Assembly (NCBI GenBank): GCA_022822005.1
Contig: JAJECO010000040.1
Span: 64,090 to 128,089 of the forward strand
Direction of reading: 5' to 3'
Length of the DNA: 64,000 nt
From: Candidatus Poribacteria bacterium
GTDB taxonomy: Bacteria > Poribacteria > WGA-4E > PCPOR2b
The notes beneath the pieces are model-generated. The model had not been told where the DNA came from. It did no database searches and saw only the letters and a program-made list of their open reading frames with translations. The position numbers and the translations under genes are program-made. Shown in pieces: positions 17,227 to 26,998 of this stretch; the stretch's first letter is position 1, and each line of letters opens with the position of its first letter.

Positions 17227-17238
17227 AAAGGGAGATCG

Positions 17239-17799
17239 GTGAATATACAAACATATATCAGCCAAATACTTGACGAGTTAGGCGAGACTGTGGGACATGT
17301 CTGCGACAGCTCGGCGGAAAAATTGGTTGATGCGATTATGGATGCCCAGATGGTCTTTGTCGCCGGTGCTGGCAGATCCGGTCTGGCGATGAAGAGTTTT
17401 GCCATGCGCTTGATGCACATAGGTTTTGAGACCTATGTCGTAGGGGAAACCGTTACACCCAGCATCACGAACAAAGATGTGCTGTTGATTGGTTCAGGTT
17501 CAGGTTCAACCAGCAGCTTGGTGACCAGCGCCAGCAAAGCCGAAGCGATTGGGGCGACCATCTGCCTCCTCACCATTGATGAAAATTCACCGATTGGCAA
17601 ATTGGCGGACGTAGTGCTCACCATCCCCGCGCCTACCCCAAAGATTGACAGAGATCTCGGTTTTCGTTCGGTGCAGCCGATGGGGGCTCTGTTTGAACAG
17701 AGCCTTTTGCTGACCTTGGACGCAATTATCCTCCTGCTGATGGAGAAAACAGGGAAAACTCCGGAGTCGATGTTTAATAGACACGCCAATCTGGAGTGA
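17239..17799 (+). CDS. hxlB: 6-phospho-3-hexuloisomerase
   Basis: A 186-residue SIS-domain protein converting hexulose 6-phosphate to fructose 6-phosphate. Visible are VFVAGAGRSGLAMKSFAMRLMHIGF (about 35-59), LLIGSGSGSTSSLV (about 81-94), the sugar-phosphate-binding Ser-rich loop, and the C-terminal stretch GALFEQSLLLTLDAI typical of PHI proteins. The start is GTG with AAGGGAG upstream. Its position directly after 3-hexulose-6-phosphate synthase is the standard ribulose monophosphate pair. The downstream amidohydrolase start overlaps its stop codon by four bases. Confidence 0.88.
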   Translation: MNIQTYISQILDELGETVGHVCDSSAEKLVDAIMDAQMVFVAGAGRSGLAMKSFAMRLMHIGFETYVVGETVTPSITNKDVLLIGSGSGSTSSLVTSASKAEAIGATICLLTIDENSPIGKLADVVLTIPAPTPKIDRDLGFRSVQPMGALFEQSLLLTLDAIILLLMEKTGKTPESMFNRHANLE

Positions 17800-18746
17800 A
17801 GGTAAAGATAGACTTGCCTATGATTGTTGACGCACATTCCCATATCTTCCCCCAAGTCCAAGGATCGACAGGGCGCGGTCCCACCCGCGGACTGGGTTAT
17901 GGCCGCATTGCCGTCGGTGATGAAGAGATCCAGCTGTTACCCCCTTACAATGAAACAACCGTATTCACACCTGAAATGCTTATATCAAATATGGAGTGGG
18001 CGGGTGTTGACAAAGCGGTGTTGCTCCAGGGACCGTTTTATGGGGAGTGCAATTCGTATGTGCTTGACGCACTGGACCGCTATCCGGATCGCTTAGTCGG
18101 GGCAGCGTACTTCGATCCGTGGGGACCGGACAGCCGCCAAGAGTTCGAGACCATTATAGCATCATCCAAGTTTCGGGTGGTCAAACTGGAATGCTCTGAA
18201 GCGACCGGATTGTGTGGCTTGCATCCTAACGCTAGGCTCGATATGCGGGAAATTGTTTGGCTTTGGGATTCGCTGGAGCGTCGCGGATTGGTGTTGACCC
18301 TTGATTTGGGGGCTATAGGCAGCCGCTCTTATCAGACCGATGCCGCGCGTACTATTGCAGAGGTACATCCGGATCTGCGAATCGTTATCGCACATCTGGG
18401 TCAGCCGAATCCGTCGGCAGAAGCAGATGCGGAACGGTGGAGTTTATGGTGGGATCAGATCAACCTTGGACTGCTACCGAACGTATGGTTTGATACCGCT
18501 GCGTTGCCAGCCTATCTGCCGGACGAGGATTTCCCCTATCCGACGGCAGAGCGGTACCTCCACCTTGCGCTTGAGCGGATTGGACCGTCGAAAATATTAT
18601 GGGGTACAGATCTGCCGGGACTGCTGCGCCACCTAAACTATCCACAACTGGTGAGGTTGGCGGAACTGCACACGCAGTCGCTTTCACCCAATGCACAGGC
18701 AATGATCCTCGGAAAAAATGCGATGCGCGTCTACGGCGTTGATTGA
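17796..18746 (+). CDS. TIM-barrel amidohydrolase (amidohydrolase 2 family)
   Basis: A 316-residue cytoplasmic hydrolase or decarboxylase. The metal-binding motif VDAHSHIF lies near residue 12, a His in IVIAHLGQP near residue 206 and an Asp in WGTDLPG near residue 271, matching the amidohydrolase-2 layout. The GTG at 17796 overlaps the preceding TGA in GTGA, indicating translational coupling; ATG at 17820 is the alternative start. Within an operon that makes and captures formaldehyde it could hydrolyse a precursor that yields sarcosine or another N-methyl compound, but this is inference. Relatives include 2-pyrone-4,6-dicarboxylate lactonase and ACMSD-type decarboxylases. Confidence 0.78.
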   Translation: MKVKIDLPMIVDAHSHIFPQVQGSTGRGPTRGLGYGRIAVGDEEIQLLPPYNETTVFTPEMLISNMEWAGVDKAVLLQGPFYGECNSYVLDALDRYPDRLVGAAYFDPWGPDSRQEFETIIASSKFRVVKLECSEATGLCGLHPNARLDMREIVWLWDSLERRGLVLTLDLGAIGSRSYQTDAARTIAEVHPDLRIVIAHLGQPNPSAEADAERWSLWWDQINLGLLPNVWFDTAALPAYLPDEDFPYPTAERYLHLALERIGPSKILWGTDLPGLLRHLNYPQLVRLAELHTQSLSPNAQAMILGKNAMRVYGVD

Positions 18747-18784
18747 ACCGGTTGGCCGGGCGGGTAAGAAAAGGGAATAATGAA

Positions 18785-19903
18785 ATGCACCGAGATGTAG
18801 AGATTTTGGTCGTCGGATTGGGGGCGATGGGAAGTGCAGCGCTATATCACCTCGCCCGTCAAGGTGCAGCACCGGTTGGCATTGATCAATACGCTATTGG
18901 CCATGCGCAGGGCAGCTCTCATGGACACTCCAGGGCGTTCCGAGTCTTCTATAATGATCCCGTATACATAACCTTGGTGAAAGCCGCTCTGCCGCTGTGG
19001 CAGGAATTAGAGACACTTTCCGGCGAACAACTGCTCATCCCTAACGGCATGTTAGCCTTTGCCAAGCCGGAGAATGAGCGTTTAGATCAAAATATCCGCA
19101 TCATGCAGGACACGAAAACGTCGCACGAGGTGTTGACTGCTGAAGAGGTCGCCGCCCGATTTCCGGCACTGCGACTTCCGGGGAATACCGTCGCTTGCTA
19201 CACTCCGGACTCGGGCTTCCTAAACCCAAGCCGCTGCGTTCGTACCCATGTATCGCAAGCCGAGCGGTTCGGGGCAACAGTTCACAGCGGAGCAACCGTC
19301 CACCATATCGACCTCAGCAAAGAACATCCAGAAGTTGAGACATCAACAGGCAGTTATTGTTGTAGACGGCTCATCGTTGCCCCCGGTCCGTGGGCTTCGC
19401 AGCTGCTGAAAGATTTGTCGCTGCCACTTCAGGTAACGCGACAGCAGAAATTTTACTTCCAGCCGCAAGAGGTGACGGCACTGTACCAGCCAGACCGTTT
19501 GCCTGTCTACGCAGATTATGATCGGGCGTACTACGGATTTCCTTACTATGGTCCCGGCATCAAGGTGGCTGATGATGGGCATGGCCCCGTGACCTCCCCC
19601 GAAACGGTTGATCGGACGTTAGACTTAGACGTACAGAACGCGTTGGCGCAGTGGATCAAAACCATTATGCCCGAAGTCAATCCGTCCTTCATTGAAGGTG
19701 CCACCTGTATGTACACGCTCACACCGGATCACGACTTTCTTATCGGTGATCATCCGCTGAATCCAAACATCTTAGTCGGGGTAGGATTCTCGGGACATGG
19801 CTTTAAGTTTTCAACAATTGTAGGTAAGATTCTCGCTGAGCTCGCCACTGACGGCAAAACAGATTATCCAATCGACAAATTCCGACTGAACCGATTCGGA
19901 TAG
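18785..19903 (+). CDS. Monomeric sarcosine oxidase (N-methyl amino acid oxidase)
   Basis: A 372-residue flavoenzyme that oxidises N-methyl amino acids to the free amine, formaldehyde and H2O2. The FAD-binding GxGxxG lies at 11-16. GSSHGHSRAFR at 43-53 carries the Arg pair of the family. GIKVADDGHG supplies Lys260, equivalent to the O2-activating Lys, and Cys308 in CMYTLTPDHDF matches the residue that covalently holds FAD. ATG 18785 is chosen because AAAGGGA lies upstream; it starts 38 bases after the amidohydrolase. Its product formaldehyde is the substrate of the first gene in the run. N-methyltryptophan oxidase is the nearest alternative. No catalase gene is adjacent. Confidence 0.87.
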   Translation: MHRDVEILVVGLGAMGSAALYHLARQGAAPVGIDQYAIGHAQGSSHGHSRAFRVFYNDPVYITLVKAALPLWQELETLSGEQLLIPNGMLAFAKPENERLDQNIRIMQDTKTSHEVLTAEEVAARFPALRLPGNTVACYTPDSGFLNPSRCVRTHVSQAERFGATVHSGATVHHIDLSKEHPEVETSTGSYCCRRLIVAPGPWASQLLKDLSLPLQVTRQQKFYFQPQEVTALYQPDRLPVYADYDRAYYGFPYYGPGIKVADDGHGPVTSPETVDRTLDLDVQNALAQWIKTIMPEVNPSFIEGATCMYTLTPDHDFLIGDHPLNPNILVGVGFSGHGFKFSTIVGKILAELATDGKTDYPIDKFRLNRFG

Positions 19904-19911
19904 ATAGATAA

Positions 19912-19944
19912 ACCTCTCCTGTACTAAGGGTGGGGCTTTTATTT
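19912..19944 (+). terminator. Possible terminator after sarcosine oxidase
   Basis: CCTCTCC pairs imperfectly with GGTGGGG (one G-U pair, one mismatch), followed by CTTTTATTTT. Weak stem but correctly placed. Confidence 0.4.
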
Positions 19945-19988
19945 TCTGGAAAATCCTATAGAAAAACCACAACAAATGGAGGAAACCG

Positions 19989-21053
19989 ATGGATGCTAAA
20001 ACTTATCGTACCGGCATTATTGGCTGTGGTGGGATGGGGCGCGCACATTCGACTGCTTACACGCAAAACCCGGCGACAGAATTGGTCGCGGCGATGGATG
20101 TGAACGTGGAATCGGCGAAACGCCTTTCCGAAGAATTCTCTGTTCCCGCTGCATACACTGACTATAACGAGATGTTAGAAAAAGAGGCACTCGATATTGT
20201 CAGTATCACGACATGGCAGGGAGTCCGGGCCGAGATTACGGTTGCCGCGGCAAAGGCAGGAGTCAAAGGAATTATCGGTGAAAAACCGATGGCGGCATCC
20301 TTGGGTGAAGCGGACACGATGATTTCGGTATGTGAGGAACACGGTGCGAAGCTGGTTATTGGGCATAACGGACGCTTCAATCCGGCAAACACCGAGATTC
20401 GGAGACTGATCCAAGATGGTGCCATCGGACAACCAACGTTACTCCATCGGAGGTCAAAGCCGAATGCTGGTTTGCTCAATATCGGCACACACGCCATTGA
20501 TGGGATGCGATACCATCTGTCGGACCCGGAAACACTCTGGGTAATTGGTCAGGTTGCTCGAACCACGAACAGGTGGGAACGTCGTACGCTGTGCGAAGAT
20601 CTATGTATGGGGTTAATCTGCTTCGAGGGCGGTGCGCGCGGCATCTATGAAAGCGATCTTCCCGAACCCGCAATTTCGGCAGCGATAGTTTCTGGAACAG
20701 ATGGACAGATCAATATGGGAGAAGATGGGACTGTGCTCCTCCAGAATAACGGAGCGAGCGGCTGGCAGGAGATTCAGCCGCGTCCAGAACCGAGAGATCA
20801 GTACCAGGAACTCATCGACTGGATGGAGGGGAAGATTCCCAAACATCGAAGTACAGGGCGACAGGCACGGTATACAATGGAAATCATGATGGCGATCTAC
20901 GAGTCGTTACGGATCAAGAATGTGGTCACGATGCCACTTGAAACCAGCGAATCACCGCTTGAACTGCTGATAAAGGAGGGTGTTTTCCCGGACCTGACGG
21001 AGAACCCTTACGATATTCGGAGACCTTTCCCAGAACAGGAAAAGCGCGCATAA
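19989..21053 (+). CDS. Gfo/Idh/MocA family oxidoreductase
   Basis: A 354-residue NAD(P)-dependent sugar-type dehydrogenase. The Rossmann motif GCGGMGRAHS lies at about 11-20, the catalytic GEKP near residue 97 and GTHAIDGMRYH near residue 168, so both usual catalytic residues are present. GGAGG lies 8 bases before the ATG. A canonical PhyH gene follows 30 bases downstream on the same strand and is probably cotranscribed. The substrate is a polyol, inositol or sugar derivative in this family; it cannot be specified. Confidence 0.85.
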   Translation: MDAKTYRTGIIGCGGMGRAHSTAYTQNPATELVAAMDVNVESAKRLSEEFSVPAAYTDYNEMLEKEALDIVSITTWQGVRAEITVAAAKAGVKGIIGEKPMAASLGEADTMISVCEEHGAKLVIGHNGRFNPANTEIRRLIQDGAIGQPTLLHRRSKPNAGLLNIGTHAIDGMRYHLSDPETLWVIGQVARTTNRWERRTLCEDLCMGLICFEGGARGIYESDLPEPAISAAIVSGTDGQINMGEDGTVLLQNNGASGWQEIQPRPEPRDQYQELIDWMEGKIPKHRSTGRQARYTMEIMMAIYESLRIKNVVTMPLETSESPLELLIKEGVFPDLTENPYDIRRPFPEQEKRA

Positions 21054-21083
21054 ACCCACTGACTCATAATGTGGAGGTATTCT

Positions 21084-21923
21084 ATGAAACTCACCGAACA
21101 ACAGATCAATTTCTTCAACACCTTTGGCTACTTAGCGTTTCCCAACCTCTTCTCGGCTGATGAGGTTGCTTGGATTATCGAAGAATTTGACTTCTCCATC
21201 CAAAACTTTGGTGAAGGTAAAGCGCACGATGGTTCAAAGCGAACCATGTTTGGGGGTCCGATTGAGCATCGACCAAGGCTCTGTTCCTTGCTAGATGATC
21301 CACGTGTGCTTGGTGTTGCCGGTGGGGTTTTGGGTGAGGATTTCAACTATGCCAGCGGCGATGGGAATTACTATACTGGCGACACGGGTTGGCACCCGGA
21401 TGGCAACTGGGGACAACTCTTTTCCTGTAAAATTGCGTTCTATCTCGATCCACTGACAACCGATACCGGTTGCCTGCGAGTTATCCCCGGCAGCCAACGT
21501 CCGGACCATTTTGTAAGGGCAGAAGAGATAAACCCGAACGAATCGGAGGAACTTTTCGGCGTTCCACCACAGGAGTTTCCCGGCAGTGTTGCGTTGGAAA
21601 CGAATCCGGGTGATCTGGTCATTTTTAATCACGACACCTATCACGCATCTTTTGGGGGCGGCAGGCGGCGACGGATGTTCACCATGAACCTGACCCGCCA
21701 CTGCACCACTGAGCCGGACCTGGCGACTTTGCGTCGGTACTTGAGTATCCACTCTCCCGGTGGCTACAACGTTGACACCGGTGCCAGCATGTATTATCCA
21801 ACCATACTCGATACCGCCGACGATAACAGAAAAATCCATTTGTGGCAGTGTATCGAGATCCACGACGAGCTGTTTCCACATCTGGCTCAGAAGGCTTATT
21901 CAAACTTGCGCCCAATTTCTTGA
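21084..21923 (+). CDS. Phytanoyl-CoA dioxygenase family protein, canonical triad
   Basis: A 279-residue Fe(II)/2-oxoglutarate oxygenase. The facial triad is complete: His104 and Asp106 in TGWHPDGNW and His187 in HDTYHASFGGG. Arginines at 194-197 can bind 2-oxoglutarate. ATG 21084 is selected because GGAGG lies 6 bases upstream. The order gfo-phyH is seen again at 61.8-63.7 kb, where the protein is its closest relative in the window. The hydroxylated substrate is unknown; in this family it need not be phytanoyl-CoA. Confidence 0.87.
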   Translation: MKLTEQQINFFNTFGYLAFPNLFSADEVAWIIEEFDFSIQNFGEGKAHDGSKRTMFGGPIEHRPRLCSLLDDPRVLGVAGGVLGEDFNYASGDGNYYTGDTGWHPDGNWGQLFSCKIAFYLDPLTTDTGCLRVIPGSQRPDHFVRAEEINPNESEELFGVPPQEFPGSVALETNPGDLVIFNHDTYHASFGGGRRRRMFTMNLTRHCTTEPDLATLRRYLSIHSPGGYNVDTGASMYYPTILDTADDNRKIHLWQCIEIHDELFPHLAQKAYSNLRPIS

Positions 21924-21945
21924 GAAATCAATACAACATCTCAAG
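21919..21945. terminator. Inverted repeat between convergent genes
   Basis: CTTGAGA (21919-21925) and TCTCAAG (21939-21945) form a perfect 7-bp stem spanning the stop codons of two convergent genes. There is no clear T-tract, so the terminator role is tentative. Confidence 0.35.
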
Positions 21946-22459
21946 CCGCTTTAGGGAGGCATTGGGACAATAACTTATCAATGTCTTCGCGTTGGTCCCG
22001 TTGAAATTTGTACCCTTCAAGCCACTGTGGGAAGCTGTCACCCCGCACATGTAAGCCGAGGATATACGCTTCTGTCCCCAAGCCGAGTGTATAGTCCCCT
22101 TCCTCCTTCCATTGGAAGGCGTGTAGGTCTTTCCACGTTATAAATCGTGCTGCGTAGTAGAGGCCCTCTTCTGTGATTACAAAATGGTCTACGGAGAACA
22201 GAAAAAACAACCAAAACATTAACCCTGGCATTAAAAGCATCTGCGGTAAAGATGTCCAGCCGTTTTTTATCACCAACATGATTGGGACAAGAATAGCGCA
22301 GGTAGAAAAAACGATGCCAAGTCCCAAAGATACCTTGTAGAGTCTTGGGTAGAGTTTTGATGTGGGCAGATGGTACAAGATTTGTCCCTTTGTTTTCCGC
22401 TGCCACAATCGATAGCAAGGTACTGTCACCAAAATATCAAGCAAACGATTAACTGACAT
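21941..22459 (-). CDS. Membrane protein with PH-like C-terminal domain
   Basis: A 172-residue protein. Two membrane segments (about 46-66 and 72-92) are followed by a soluble domain with the pattern DHFVITEEGLYYAARFITWKDLHAFQW, which resembles the bacterial PH-like or DUF5673-type domains that follow paired membrane helices. A good AAAGGAGG precedes the ATG. It is convergent with the PhyH gene. Function unknown; the family resemblance is by pattern only. Confidence 0.6.
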   Translation of the reverse strand: MSVNRLLDILVTVPCYRLWQRKTKGQILYHLPTSKLYPRLYKVSLGLGIVFSTCAILVPIMLVIKNGWTSLPQMLLMPGLMFWLFFLFSVDHFVITEEGLYYAARFITWKDLHAFQWKEEGDYTLGLGTEAYILGLHVRGDSFPQWLEGYKFQRDQREDIDKLLSQCLPKAA

Positions 22460-22635
22460 AACTCGTACCTCCTTTAGCGATTGTCATTGGAATTCTGCTG
22501 CCATAGCAAGTTAGGCACAGCTTCTTCCATTTATCAATTGGTTTTAGTGTATCATAAAACTAGCTCAAATGGAGCGAAAAAAGATCACAAAGAACAATAG
22601 CAGCCAATGATGTGGACACAATAAGAGGAAAGGAG

Positions 22636-23376
22636 ATGCAGTTTTTTCCCCAACCCAAAAAGGGGATCTCCACTGCAAAGACTGGAATGAATTTTGAAAA
22701 TATTAGGCAGCGTCTGTTGGCACTCGACACTGCCTGCGTATGTGATGGCAATAAGGCAGGGCGAGCCGCCGACCCCACGGTTACGGAGCTAAGGGTTATT
22801 GATCCCTCTATCCGCCCTATCCGAACTGGACTTAAACTGGTCGGGCAGGCACACACGGTAACCTGTCATGAAGATTTTCTCACGGTGATCAAAGGGTTGC
22901 GGGATGCCGAACCGGGTGAGGTGCTTGTGATTGACACTCAGGGGAGTCGTCGTGCGGTGGCGGGTGAACTGTTTCCCACGGAGGCAGCACGGAAGGGATT
23001 GGCAGGCATTGTCATTGATGGTCCTTGCCGCGACACCAAAACGATCCGGACTCTGGATGTGCCTTACTATGCACGGTCTTTCAACCCGATCGCGGGGACA
23101 ACATCCAAGATCTTCGAGACACAGATCCCCATCACCTGCGGTGGTGTTATTGTGAATCCGGGGGATATTATCTTCGGCGACGATGATGGGCTTATTATTG
23201 GATCCATTGATGAATTGTCAGCAGCGATACCAATTGCTGAAGAGATTCAACGGAAGGAAGATCTGATGCTAAAGCAGATGGCAGCGGGTGTAAGTCTGTT
23301 TGAGATGTTGAATTTCGAGGAACATTACGCAGCGGTATGTGCCGGAGAAGAGAGCAAGTTAGAATTCACAGTTTAA
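22636..23376 (+). CDS. RraA-like / HMG-CHA aldolase family protein
   Basis: A 246-residue protein of the RraA/DlpA family (class II pyruvate aldolases and RNase E inhibitor relatives). Visible are LDTACVCDG near the N-terminus, VIDTQGSRRAVAGELFPTEAARKGLAGIVIDGPCRDT in the centre (the G-E-L-x-A-x-G-like and D-G-x-x-R-D motifs) and GDIIFGDDDGLII near the C-terminus. ATG 22636 is preferred, with AGAGGA 7 bases upstream; GTG 22612 lacks a site. In a catabolic context an aldolase on a 4-hydroxy-2-oxo acid is more likely than RNase regulation. It converges on a Gfo/Idh/MocA gene. Confidence 0.8.
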   Translation: MQFFPQPKKGISTAKTGMNFENIRQRLLALDTACVCDGNKAGRAADPTVTELRVIDPSIRPIRTGLKLVGQAHTVTCHEDFLTVIKGLRDAEPGEVLVIDTQGSRRAVAGELFPTEAARKGLAGIVIDGPCRDTKTIRTLDVPYYARSFNPIAGTTSKIFETQIPITCGGVIVNPGDIIFGDDDGLIIGSIDELSAAIPIAEEIQRKEDLMLKQMAAGVSLFEMLNFEEHYAAVCAGEESKLEFTV

Positions 23377-23389
23377 GCAAATCCGACGG

Positions 23390-24385
23390 TTACAGGGTAA
23401 TGACCGTATCGGTCTGGAACGATTTAATCGCTGCCTCAATGATTTCCTGCGCTGCGAGTCCTGCGGCACCAGAAGCGTCAATTTCACTAGGTGAAACCCC
23501 GTCCACAAGCTGTTGAATCCACGCGTCAATTCGTGTTGAGAAGGTATCTGCGAACGAGTCCATGTGCCCCTCCGCGCCCGGCGGTGGGTTGAAATACTCT
23601 TCGATCTCGTCACCCTTTCGAGGGAAGAATGTCAACTTCTCAAACACTCCATCAAGGACAAACTGTCCATTTGTTCCTGCAACCTCGCACCGCTCATTCA
23701 AACGCCCAGCGTCATAACTGCCGCTAAGGTGGCCGACCACATCGCTCTTAAACTTGAGGTTAATCGAGGCATTGCTCCAATTCTGCCGACCCGGCGCCCG
23801 GACAGCGAACGCATGTACCTTTTCCACTTCGCCGCAGAAGTACATCATCACGTCAAGCGAGTGTGGGTGCAAGGCTCTGAGATGAAAGAACGGTGAGGTT
23901 TCATTCGGGTTTTCGATCCATAACGCCATGTTGATGAAGAGCAGGTCCCCCAGCTTACCGTTCGTTACCCACTCCTTTGCTTGCATCGCTAATGGCGTGA
24001 AGCGGTGATTGAGGTTTGTCCCCAAGCAGATGTTCTTCCCCCTCGCTTTGTTGACCATCTCTCGTGCGCGAGCGACATCGTTAGACAACGGCTTTTCGCA
24101 CAATACATGCAATCCTGCTTCAAGTGCCTGCATCGCTGGCTCAAAATGAGCTGCACCGTTTTCAAAGCCCCCTGTCGCAACACTGACAGCATCGAGCACC
24201 TCATTTTCTAAGAGCGACGGAACGCTGTAATATGCCTTGACACCGAGCCGTCGTGCTGACTCGTCTGCACGCTCCCTGACCATATCACACACGGCAACCA
24301 ACGATGTTGCTGCATGTTCATGGTAGACGTCGGCGTGTGTGTTCCCAATTCCCCGCATCCCAATAACTGCCACGCGTAATGCCAT
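23390..24385 (-). CDS. Gfo/Idh/MocA family oxidoreductase
   Basis: A 331-residue NAD(P)-dependent dehydrogenase. The start ALRVAVIGMRGIGNTHA carries the nucleotide-binding loop, CEKPLS near residue 97 holds the catalytic Lys, and HPHSLDVMMYF near residue 180 the His region. ATG 24385 is used because GAAAGGA lies upstream; the frame extends 15 codons further without a ribosome binding site. It is divergent from another Gfo/Idh/MocA gene at 24620 and convergent with the RraA-like gene, and probably handles a related sugar acid or polyol. Confidence 0.84.
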   Translation of the reverse strand: MALRVAVIGMRGIGNTHADVYHEHAATSLVAVCDMVRERADESARRLGVKAYYSVPSLLENEVLDAVSVATGGFENGAAHFEPAMQALEAGLHVLCEKPLSNDVARAREMVNKARGKNICLGTNLNHRFTPLAMQAKEWVTNGKLGDLLFINMALWIENPNETSPFFHLRALHPHSLDVMMYFCGEVEKVHAFAVRAPGRQNWSNASINLKFKSDVVGHLSGSYDAGRLNERCEVAGTNGQFVLDGVFEKLTFFPRKGDEIEEYFNPPPGAEGHMDSFADTFSTRIDAWIQQLVDGVSPSEIDASGAAGLAAQEIIEAAIKSFQTDTVITL

Positions 24386-24525
24386 GCAAACCTTCCTTTC
24401 ACCGTTTACCAAGTTCAGTATGAAGTGCACGGTTGCTGTCTGGATAATATCACAGCAAGTTTATCATCTTTTGCTCTTGGAATGCAAGGGCTTGGTTACA
24501 GATTTCCGACCAGATCTGAATCGCT

Positions 24526-24554
24526 TTGACAAGACCCATAAATCGTGCTATAAT
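24526..24554 (+). promoter_or_regulatory. Consensus sigma70 promoter
   Basis: TTGACA (24526-24531), a 17-bp spacer and TATAAT (24549-24554): both hexamers are perfect. The leader to the ATG at 24620 contains a small stem AACCCG (24565-24570) with CGGGTT (24584-24589). Confidence 0.85.
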
Positions 24555-24619
24555 CGGTTTTTGCAACCCGCGGATTTTTAAGACGGGTTCAGCATTTTGA
24601 AATCGTAGGAGTTAATAAT

Positions 24620-25792
24620 ATGCCACTTGGAAGAAAAATACGTTACGGAATGGTCGGCGGCGGTCCAGACGCATTCATAGGCGCGGTACACCGCAAAGCT
24701 GCGGCACTCGATGGGGAAATCGACCTTGTTGCCGGAGCGTTCTCCGCATCACCTGAAAAATCGCAGCAACAGGGGGCGAAACTGTTACTTGACTCTAACC
24801 GCGTATACAATTCATATCAGGAGATGGCGGAAAAAGAGAGCGCATTGTCAGAGGGCGAGCGTATCGACTTCGTGTCCATTGTGACACCAAACCACGTTCA
24901 TTTCGATGTCGCCAAAACATTCATCAAAGCAGGATTTCATGTCGTTTGCGATAAGCCGATGACGACGACGTTAGAAGATGCGGAAGCACTCTGTGGACTG
25001 GTAAAACAGCACGATACAATCTTTGCGCTGACGCATAACTACACGGGTTATCCGATGGTGAAGCAAGCCCGTGAGTTGGTATCACAAGGGACGCTCGGAT
25101 CGGTTCGGAAAATTGTTGTGGAATATCCACAGGGGTGGTTAGCGACGTTCTTAGAGGGAGAGGGGGCAAAGCAGGCGGTCTGGCGGACAGATCCAAGCCA
25201 AGCGGGGGTTTCGTCCTGTATCGGGGACATTGGATCGCACGCAGAAAATCTTGCCCATTACATTACCGGTTTAGAGTTAGAGGAGATCTGTGCAGACCTG
25301 ACCACCTTCGTGGAAGGGAGACTGCTCGAAGATGATGGGAACATCTTAGTCCACTATAAAGGCGGTGCACGGGGAGTGTTGTACGCATCGCAAATTTCTG
25401 TTGGCGAAGAAAATAATCTTCGTATCCGCGTCTATGGTACGAAAGCTTCACTTGAATGGCACCAAGAGAATCCGAATTATCTCTCTGTCCGTTACCCCGA
25501 TGGTCCTGAGCATGTGTATAAGCGCGGTAATGATTACGTTGCCCCGATTGCGGCGCATAACTCACGCCTGCCATTTGGACATCCAGAAGCGTTCATAGAA
25601 GCGTTTGCAAATGTCTATGTCAACGCTGCACGTACGCTTGCCGCAAAACTTTCCGGCGAAACACCAGACGCGTTCGATACGGATTATCCAACGGTGCAGG
25701 ACGGTGCACGAGGCGTCCACTTCATTCATAAAGCGGTAGAAAGTGGAAATAAACGGGGATGGGTAGACGTGAGCTATACACCACCAGCATAA
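24620..25792 (+). CDS. Gfo/Idh/MocA family oxidoreductase
   Basis: A 390-residue dehydrogenase. The N-terminus RYGMVGGGPDAFIGAVHR is a variant of the Rossmann loop typical of a subgroup of this family. CDKPMT near residue 115 holds the catalytic Lys, and GDIGSHAENLAHYITG near residue 203 the His motif. TAGGAG lies 10 bases before the ATG. It stands alone between a perfect promoter and a strong terminator, so it is likely well expressed as a single gene. Substrate unknown. Confidence 0.86.
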   Translation: MPLGRKIRYGMVGGGPDAFIGAVHRKAAALDGEIDLVAGAFSASPEKSQQQGAKLLLDSNRVYNSYQEMAEKESALSEGERIDFVSIVTPNHVHFDVAKTFIKAGFHVVCDKPMTTTLEDAEALCGLVKQHDTIFALTHNYTGYPMVKQARELVSQGTLGSVRKIVVEYPQGWLATFLEGEGAKQAVWRTDPSQAGVSSCIGDIGSHAENLAHYITGLELEEICADLTTFVEGRLLEDDGNILVHYKGGARGVLYASQISVGEENNLRIRVYGTKASLEWHQENPNYLSVRYPDGPEHVYKRGNDYVAPIAAHNSRLPFGHPEAFIEAFANVYVNAARTLAAKLSGETPDAFDTDYPTVQDGARGVHFIHKAVESGNKRGWVDVSYTPPA

Positions 25793-25819
25793 AGTGAAAT
25801 GTAATATTTATCATCCTTC

Positions 25820-25857
25820 GGGGTTGGCAGATTTCTTACCAACCCCTTATTTTTTTA
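25820..25857 (+). terminator. Rho-independent terminator
   Basis: GGGGTTGG (25820-25827) and CCAACCCC (25839-25846) form a perfect 8-bp stem, followed by TTATTTTTTTA. It ends the monocistronic gene 24620-25792. Confidence 0.9.
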
Positions 25858-25881
25858 TGACCTAATACAAGGAGGAATAAG

Positions 25882-26880
<999 letters not shown>

Positions 26881-26998
26881 TCGTGCGCTATAATCAGCTC
26901 TCGGAAATAGATTTTCCATTTTGGCGGAAGAATGGAGGTAACGAGTCCTTCCAGTTTTCCAACCTCTTACGTCAATGACGATGGACAGGTAGAAAACA

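Noticed and set aside
21291-21881. A 196-residue minus-strand open frame inside a PhyH gene
   Set aside because: The PhyH frame has the complete iron triad; the antisense frame has none of the features of a gene.
26889-26894. TATAAT upstream of the cysteine hydrolase gene as a promoter
   Set aside because: The -10 is perfect but no -35 hexamer lies at 16-18 bp. The only TTGACT-like match is 25 bp away.
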